Shown here: positions 54,838 to 58,660 of the stretch, one piece after another
Layout: every line of letters starts with the position of its first letter
Position numbering within the stretch: position 1 is the first letter of the stretch
DNA from: Rhodospirillales bacterium
Lineage (GTDB): Bacteria > Pseudomonadota > Alphaproteobacteria > Reyranellales > Reyranellaceae
Reading direction: 5' to 3'
Assembly: GCA_009377525.1 (NCBI GenBank)
Contig: WHTW01000033.1
Span: forward strand, 1-58,660
Length of the DNA: 58,660 bases
Made by a program: the position numbers and the translations under genes
Notes under the pieces: model-generated
Databases searched by the model: none
Told to the model about the DNA's origin: nothing
What the model saw: the letters and a program-made list of their open reading frames with translations, nothing else

Positions 54838-57089
54838 AGAAGTGGACCCGGCGCATGGCGATCATCGGCGGTGTCGCCGGTGGCGGCTTGCTGGGTGTCG
54901 GCTTCTGGTTTGCCCGCGAGCGCGATCGGCTGGGCGATCGCGCGCTGTTCAACGTCAAGCCGAACGAGGCCGGGCTGAGCGGCTGGGTCAAGATCACGCG
55001 CGACAACAGAGTGATCGTGGCCGTGCCGCGCGCCGAGATGGGGCAGGGCGTGCAGACCGCGCTTGCCATGCTGGTCGCCGAGGAGATGGACGCACGCTGG
55101 AACCAGGTGCGCGTCGAAGACCCGCCCGAGAACGGCGTATATCGCAATGTCGACATCCTCATCGATGGCCTGCCTTTCTCGCCGGAGGAAGCGGGCACCG
55201 TGGTCGACATCGCCCATTGGATGGCGGGCAAGCTCGGCGGCGTCTTGGGCGTGCTGGCAACCGGCGGCTCGACCAGCGTGCGCGACGCCTGGCATCCCAT
55301 GCGCGTCGCCGGCGCGGTGGCGCGCGACCTGCTGCTGCGCGCGGCGAGCCGCAATGCGTCCGTGCCGGTCGGCGAACTCGTGGCCGTCGACGGCGAGGTG
55401 CGGCGCAAGGGCGGCGCGCGCGTTGCCACCTTCGGTGAGCTGGTCGACCAGATCGGCGAGCTGTCGTCGATGCCGGTGCCGCCGCTCAAGAAGCCGTCGG
55501 AGTTCAAGCTCATCGGCAAGCCGCTGCCGCGTCTCGACATACCGGCCAAGGTGTTGGGCGTGGCGACCTTCGGCATCGACGTGCGCCGGCCCAACCTTCT
55601 TCATGCCGCGGTGCTGAACGCGCCGACCTTCGGCGGCTCGGCGATGGGCTTCAAGGTCAAGGGCAGCCTGCCCAAGGGCGTGGAGACCGTGATCATCGTG
55701 CCGGGCGGCGTCGCCGCGATCGGCTCGAGCTGGTGGCGCGCCAACAAGCTGCTCGAGGAGGGCATCGAGGTGCAATGGCAGCCGGGACCGGAGCCCGGCC
55801 TCGACAGCGCCGCGCTGTGGCGGCGCTACGAGGGGCTGATGCAGGACGGCAAGCCGGCACTGACGCGCGCCCTGGGCGAAGAGAAGAAGCCTGCGACGGT
55901 TCGGCCGCTCGAGGCGACCTACCGCGCGCCCTATCTCGCGCACACCACCATGGAGCCGATGAACTGTACGGCGCGGGTGACGCGGCAGGGCGACAAGAAT
56001 GGTGTCGAGGTCTGGATGCCCAACCAGTCGCCGACCCTCATGCGGATGATCGCGGGCAAGACGGCCGACGTGCCGCAGGCGGAGGTCACCGTGCACACGA
56101 CTTTCCTGGGCGGCGGCTTCGGCCGGCGCGCCGAGGTCGACCTGGTGCGTCAGGCCGTGACCTGCGCCATGGCGATGCCGGAGCGGCCGGTCCAGGTGCT
56201 GTGGTCACGCGAGCAGGACATCCGCCACGACTATTATCGGCCGATGGCGCTGGCGCGCTGGCGGGCCGAGTTCGACACGTCGGGCGGCACGCCGAAGCTG
56301 GTGAGCGTCGCCAAGCGCCAGGTGGCGCAGTCGCCGACCGATCAGTTTCCGGCGCGCGTGATCGGCTTGCCGTCGCAGGGCAAGCCCGAAGGCAACGCCG
56401 TCGAGAACCCGCCCTACGCCTTTCCGTCCTACAAACTCGAGGCCGTGGTGCCCGACGGCTCGGTGCCGGTCGGCTTCTGGCGCTCGGTCGGCCATTCGCA
56501 CACCGCCTTCTTCGACGAGAGCTTCGTCGACGAGCTGGCATCAGCCCTGAAGAAGGACCCGTTCGAGTTCCGCCGCGAGCTTCTGGCCGGCAAGCCGCGC
56601 CACCTGAAGGTGCTGGAGACGGCGGCGAAGGAGGCAGGCTGGGGCCAGCCCCTGCCGGCGGGTTCGGGCCGCGGCATCGCCTTGCGAGCCTCGTTCGGCT
56701 CGATCGTGGCGCAGGTCGCCGAGGTCGCGGTCACCGACGGCAAGACGCTAGAGGTCAAGCGTGTCACCTGCGCCATCGATTGCGGGCCGGTGGTCAATCC
56801 CGCCATCGTGCGCGCGCAGATGGAAAGCGGCATCATCTATGGCCTCTCGGCTGCGCTCTATGGTGAGATCACCCTGGCCAATGGCGCCGTCGAGCAGTCG
56901 AACTTCCCGGACTACGACGCCGTGCGCCTGGCCGATGCGCCCACGATGACGGTGCATCTCGTCGACACCGGCGCGTCTTCCGTCGGCGGCGTCGGCGAGC
57001 CCGGCACGCCGCCGATAGCGCCCGCCGTCGCGAATGCGATCTTCGCCGCCACCGGCAAGCGACTACGTTCGTTGCCGCTGCGGCTCTGA
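54834..57089 (+). CDS. Molybdopterin-binding large subunit (IorB-type xanthine dehydrogenase family)
   Basis: A 751 aa molybdenum cofactor subunit in the isoquinoline 1-oxidoreductase beta/aldehyde oxidase group. Residues 2-28 contain RR and a hydrophobic core ([20 protein letters not shown]), which looks like a twin-arginine signal. The Mo-site blocks include [22 protein letters not shown] and the C-terminal [10 protein letters not shown] with the catalytic Glu. The GTG start overlaps the small subunit. The partner small subunit would need to be co-exported as a hitchhiker. Its last 27 bp overlap galE. Confidence 0.9.
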   Translation: MKKWTRRMAIIGGVAGGGLLGVGFWFARERDRLGDRALFNVKPNEAGLSGWVKITRDNRVIVAVPRAEMGQGVQTALAMLVAEEMDARWNQVRVEDPPENGVYRNVDILIDGLPFSPEEAGTVVDIAHWMAGKLGGVLGVLATGGSTSVRDAWHPMRVAGAVARDLLLRAASRNASVPVGELVAVDGEVRRKGGARVATFGELVDQIGELSSMPVPPLKKPSEFKLIGKPLPRLDIPAKVLGVATFGIDVRRPNLLHAAVLNAPTFGGSAMGFKVKGSLPKGVETVIIVPGGVAAIGSSWWRANKLLEEGIEVQWQPGPEPGLDSAALWRRYEGLMQDGKPALTRALGEEKKPATVRPLEATYRAPYLAHTTMEPMNCTARVTRQGDKNGVEVWMPNQSPTLMRMIAGKTADVPQAEVTVHTTFLGGGFGRRAEVDLVRQAVTCAMAMPERPVQVLWSREQDIRHDYYRPMALARWRAEFDTSGGTPKLVSVAKRQVAQSPTDQFPARVIGLPSQGKPEGNAVENPPYAFPSYKLEAVVPDGSVPVGFWRSVGHSHTAFFDESFVDELASALKKDPFEFRRELLAGKPRHLKVLETAAKEAGWGQPLPAGSGRGIALRASFGSIVAQVAEVAVTDGKTLEVKRVTCAIDCGPVVNPAIVRAQMESGIIYGLSAALYGEITLANGAVEQSNFPDYDAVRLADAPTMTVHLVDTGASSVGGVGEPGTPPIAPAVANAIFAATGKRLRSLPLRL

Positions 57090-58091
57090 CTCTTCCGGTC
57101 CGGAAGAAGACTGACGCGGCATCATGCGGCGCCAGCGCAGCGTATCCTCGACCTGTGCGGCGAGATCGCGCTTCGGCGTCCAGCCGAGCTCGCGCCTGGC
57201 CTTGGCAATGTCGCCGACCAGCTTCGGCGAATCGCCGGGACGGCGCGGCCCGACGGCATGCGGCACCAGTCGTCCGGCGATGCGGCCGGTCTCGGCCAGC
57301 ACCTGACGCACGCTGTAGCCCGTGCCGCTGCCGAGGTTGAACGCCTCGTGCCGGCTGCTGCCGCCGGATCGTCGCAGCCAGTCGATCGCCCGCAGATGGG
57401 CGTTGGCCAAGTCGTTCACGTGCACGAAGTCGCGGATGCACGAGCCGTCAGGGGTCGGATAGTCGGTGCCGAGAAGCGTCACGGCCGGTCCGAACCCAAG
57501 GGCTGCGTCGACGGCGAGCGGCATCAGGTGCGTCTCGGGATCGTGCGCCTCGCCGATCGCGCCGCCGGGGTCGGCGCCGGCGGCGTTGAAGTAGCGCAAT
57601 GACGCCGACCTGAGGCCGCGACCGGCCGCGGCCGCCAGCGCGCGCTCGACATGCGCCTTGGACTCGGCATAGGGACTGATCGGCGCGATGGGATGGGTCT
57701 CCGCCAGGAACTCCATCTGGGGCAGACCGTAGACCGCACAGGAGCTGGAGAAGACGAAGGCCTCGATGCCATGACGCAGCGCCGCCTCGATCAGCGTGTC
57801 GGTCTTGGCTGCGTTGTTGCGCAGGTAGCGCTCGGGCTGCCGCACCGACTCGCCGACTTCTATGTATCCCGCGAGATGAATGACGGCCTGCGGTCGGTGG
57901 CGGGAGAGCACCTCGTCCAGGCGCACTGCATCGCCGACATCGCCGCGTTCGAGCGATCCCCATTTCACGGCCCACTCGTGGCCTTTTTCCAGCGTGTCAT
58001 AGCAGACCGGCGTATCGCCGGCTTCGGCCAGTGCCTTGCAGACGTGGCTCCCGATATAGCCTGCGCCGCCGGCCACCAGGACGGTGGTCAT
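57063..58091 (-). CDS. galE: UDP-glucose 4-epimerase
   Basis: A 342 aa extended SDR (EC 5.1.3.2). GGAGYIGSH loop, SSSCAVYG and YAESKAHVE (YxxxK), [10 protein letters not shown] and [10 protein letters not shown] are all diagnostic of GalE. Interconverts UDP-glucose and UDP-galactose for surface polysaccharides. The C-terminal 20 residues are an added SSSGPEES tail. Overlaps the end of the molybdenum hydroxylase gene by 27 bp on the other strand. Confidence 0.9.
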   Translation of the reverse strand: MTTVLVAGGAGYIGSHVCKALAEAGDTPVCYDTLEKGHEWAVKWGSLERGDVGDAVRLDEVLSRHRPQAVIHLAGYIEVGESVRQPERYLRNNAAKTDTLIEAALRHGIEAFVFSSSCAVYGLPQMEFLAETHPIAPISPYAESKAHVERALAAAAGRGLRSASLRYFNAAGADPGGAIGEAHDPETHLMPLAVDAALGFGPAVTLLGTDYPTPDGSCIRDFVHVNDLANAHLRAIDWLRRSGGSSRHEAFNLGSGTGYSVRQVLAETGRIAGRLVPHAVGPRRPGDSPKLVGDIAKARRELGWTPKRDLAAQVEDTLRWRRMMPRQSSSGPEESEPQRQRT

Positions 58092-58095
58092 CGGC

Positions 58096-58182
58096 CCTCC
58101 TTCGCCAAGGCTTCGGAGGGCATCCTGCTTCGCGCATGGAGAGCAGGACTTGTCCTGCGAAGCGCGTCAGCGCGAAGCAGGA
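58096..58182. repeat. Family E palindromic repeat at galE start / tRNA fragment
   Basis: Two hairpins in tandem: GCCCTCCTTCGCCAAGGC to GCTTCGGAGGGC, then ATCCTGCTTCGCGC to GCGCGAAGCAGGAT. It separates galE from the tRNA-Thr 3' fragment and ends against it. Confidence 0.7.
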
Positions 58183-58228
58183 TGGTGCCGGGTGAGGGAT
58201 TTGAACCCCCGACCTTCGGTTTACAAAA
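58183..58228 (-). other. 3' fragment of tRNA-Thr(UGU), probable attachment site
   Basis: Read on the minus strand, the run from the anticodon loop (TTTGTAA) through the T-arm to the acceptor end is present, ending in CCCGGCACCA with a paired GGGGG/CCCTC T-stem and TTCAAAT loop. The anticodon TGT gives Thr. The 5' half (acceptor, D-arm, left anticodon stem) is missing; beyond about 58228 the sequence no longer pairs. This is the remnant expected when an integrase crosses over in the anticodon loop or T-arm, so the intact tRNA should be at the other end of the element. Confidence 0.75.
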
Positions 58229-58402
58229 TCTAGTCTCAGACACTGCCCTGAGCCTCCCTTCTTTTCCCCGACACCTGGAAAAGGCCCTCATTTAGCTGCT
58301 TTTTCAGCTATGTCTTGTTTCCTCTAGCTTCCCTAGTATTCCTTTGGTTTTACCGGGTCTTGGTAACCTCTGGTTAACCAGGGAAGCGAAGGGAGGCGAG
58401 AC
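58229..58402. other. Integrase leader region: AT-richer, no gene
   Basis: About 174 bp without an open frame between the tRNA fragment and the integrase. Base composition is clearly lower in GC than the chromosome to the left. It contains short repeats GGTAACC at 58360s and GGTTAACC nearby, which could be arm-type integrase binding sites or part of attP. No convincing promoter pair was found. Confidence 0.35.
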
Positions 58403-58660
58403 GTGAGCAAGGTGCCATCAGCAGGGAAGAAGAAGCGGAAGCCGAACAAGCCGAAGCAGAACCTCTCAGCAGCATACGTCGAGAAGGTCAAGCCAAAGGG
58501 GGAGGCCTTCGAGGTCTCCGACACGGGAGCGAGGGGCCTGATCCTCCTCGTCCACCAGTCGGGAGCGAAGAGCTGGATCATGAGGTTTCGTCGCCCTTCC
58601 GGGAAGCACGCCAAGCTGACGCTCGGCAGCTACTACATGGATGGGTCGCCGGGAGTGCCC
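58403..58660 (+). CDS. Tyrosine recombinase integrase, N-terminal fragment at window edge
   Basis: The first 86 codons of a longer gene running off the right end. A GTG start preceded by GGGAGG at 6 nt spacing. After a Lys/Arg-rich N-terminus (KKKRKPNKPKQ), the sequence EVSDTGARGLILLVHQSG then SWIMRFRRPSGKHAKLTLGS matches the DUF4102/P4-type integrase arm-binding domain. Catalytic R-H-R-Y residues lie outside the window. Adjacent to the tRNA-Thr fragment, it marks an integrated element continuing to the right. Confidence 0.82.
   Translation, partial: MSKVPSAGKKKRKPNKPKQNLSAAYVEKVKPKGEAFEVSDTGARGLILLVHQSGAKSWIMRFRRPSGKHAKLTLGSYYMDGSPGVP

Noticed and set aside
58183..58228. Complete tRNA gene
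   Set aside because: Only the anticodon loop, T-arm and acceptor 3' side are present. The 5' half is absent from adjacent DNA, so it is a fragment, not a functional tRNA.

Overview
The window is GC-rich, densely packed bacterial chromosome. It carries Bug-type (TTT) and Liv-type substrate-binding proteins, acyl-CoA and aromatic catabolism genes, an Mla/Mce lipid-transport operon, RlmJ, and many intergenic palindromic repeats. This combination suggests a metabolically versatile alphaproteobacterium, for example a soil or water Reyranella- or Bradyrhizobium-like organism. That placement is inferred from gene content and style, not from a marker gene. Almost everything looks chromosomal; the one clear mobile-element boundary is at the far right end.

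Layout. 0.1-3.1 kb: Hsp70-like ATPase, an esterase-type hydrolase and an orphan helix-turn-helix protein. 3.2-7.0 kb: a probable aromatic-degradation operon (SDR, Bug-type binding protein, LigA-like and LigB-like extradiol dioxygenase subunits) facing a 2OG-Fe(II) dioxygenase gene. 7.1-10.0 kb: an alpha/beta hydrolase, two tandem paralogous SDRs and a small lipoprotein. 10.2-16.9 kb: a minus-strand livHMGF / acyl-CoA synthetase / livK operon whose first gene, livH, seems to lack any ATG, GTG or TTG start. 17.1-24.6 kb: plus-strand acyl-CoA dehydrogenase, two hotdog thioesterases, transglutaminase-like protein, Bcr/CflA-type MFS pump, SDR, M20 peptidase and GST, with an SRPBCC gene inserted on the minus strand. 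24.6-28.2 kb: minus-strand nitronate monooxygenase, LysR regulator, NmrA-like protein and epoxide-hydrolase-like protein. 28.4-33.8 kb: D-aminoacylase-type amidohydrolase, lipoprotein, 2,2-dialkylglycine decarboxylase, chromene-carboxylate isomerase-like protein and a glutamine amidotransferase. 34.0-38.5 kb: stomatin/NfeD pair, a cysteine-synthase-like enzyme coupled to a formamidase/acetamidase, and rlmJ.

38.5-41.4 kb: a decayed PhyH-like gene, an OFA-type MFS transporter and a PPK2 kinase. 41.6-45.4 kb: an mlaE (STAS fusion)/mlaF/mlaD/lipoprotein operon for lipid transport across the envelope. 45.4-49.3 kb: a phosphotransferase, a secreted protein with an internal duplication, and a second acyl-CoA synthetase. 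49.5-58.1 kb: a sugar-nucleotide and surface-glycan block (UDP-xylose synthase, GDP-mannose 3,5-epimerase-like enzyme, GT2, carbamoyltransferase, GalE). Within it, the GT2, the carbamoyltransferase and a two-subunit molybdenum hydroxylase are stop/start-overlapped in one four-gene operon. 58.1-58.7 kb: a 3' fragment of tRNA-Thr(UGU) followed by the start of a tyrosine-recombinase integrase, which marks the edge of an integrated element that continues outside the window.

Intergenic space is occupied by at least five families of palindromic repeats (called A-E here). The D family has shared TAGAGC/GCTCTA termini and resembles a small MITE. No rRNA, intact tRNA, CRISPR array or insertion sequence with a transposase was found. 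The best candidates for something undescribed are the glycan-carbamoylation/molybdenum-hydroxylase operon (51.8-57.1 kb), the element edge at 58.2 kb and the D-family repeats.
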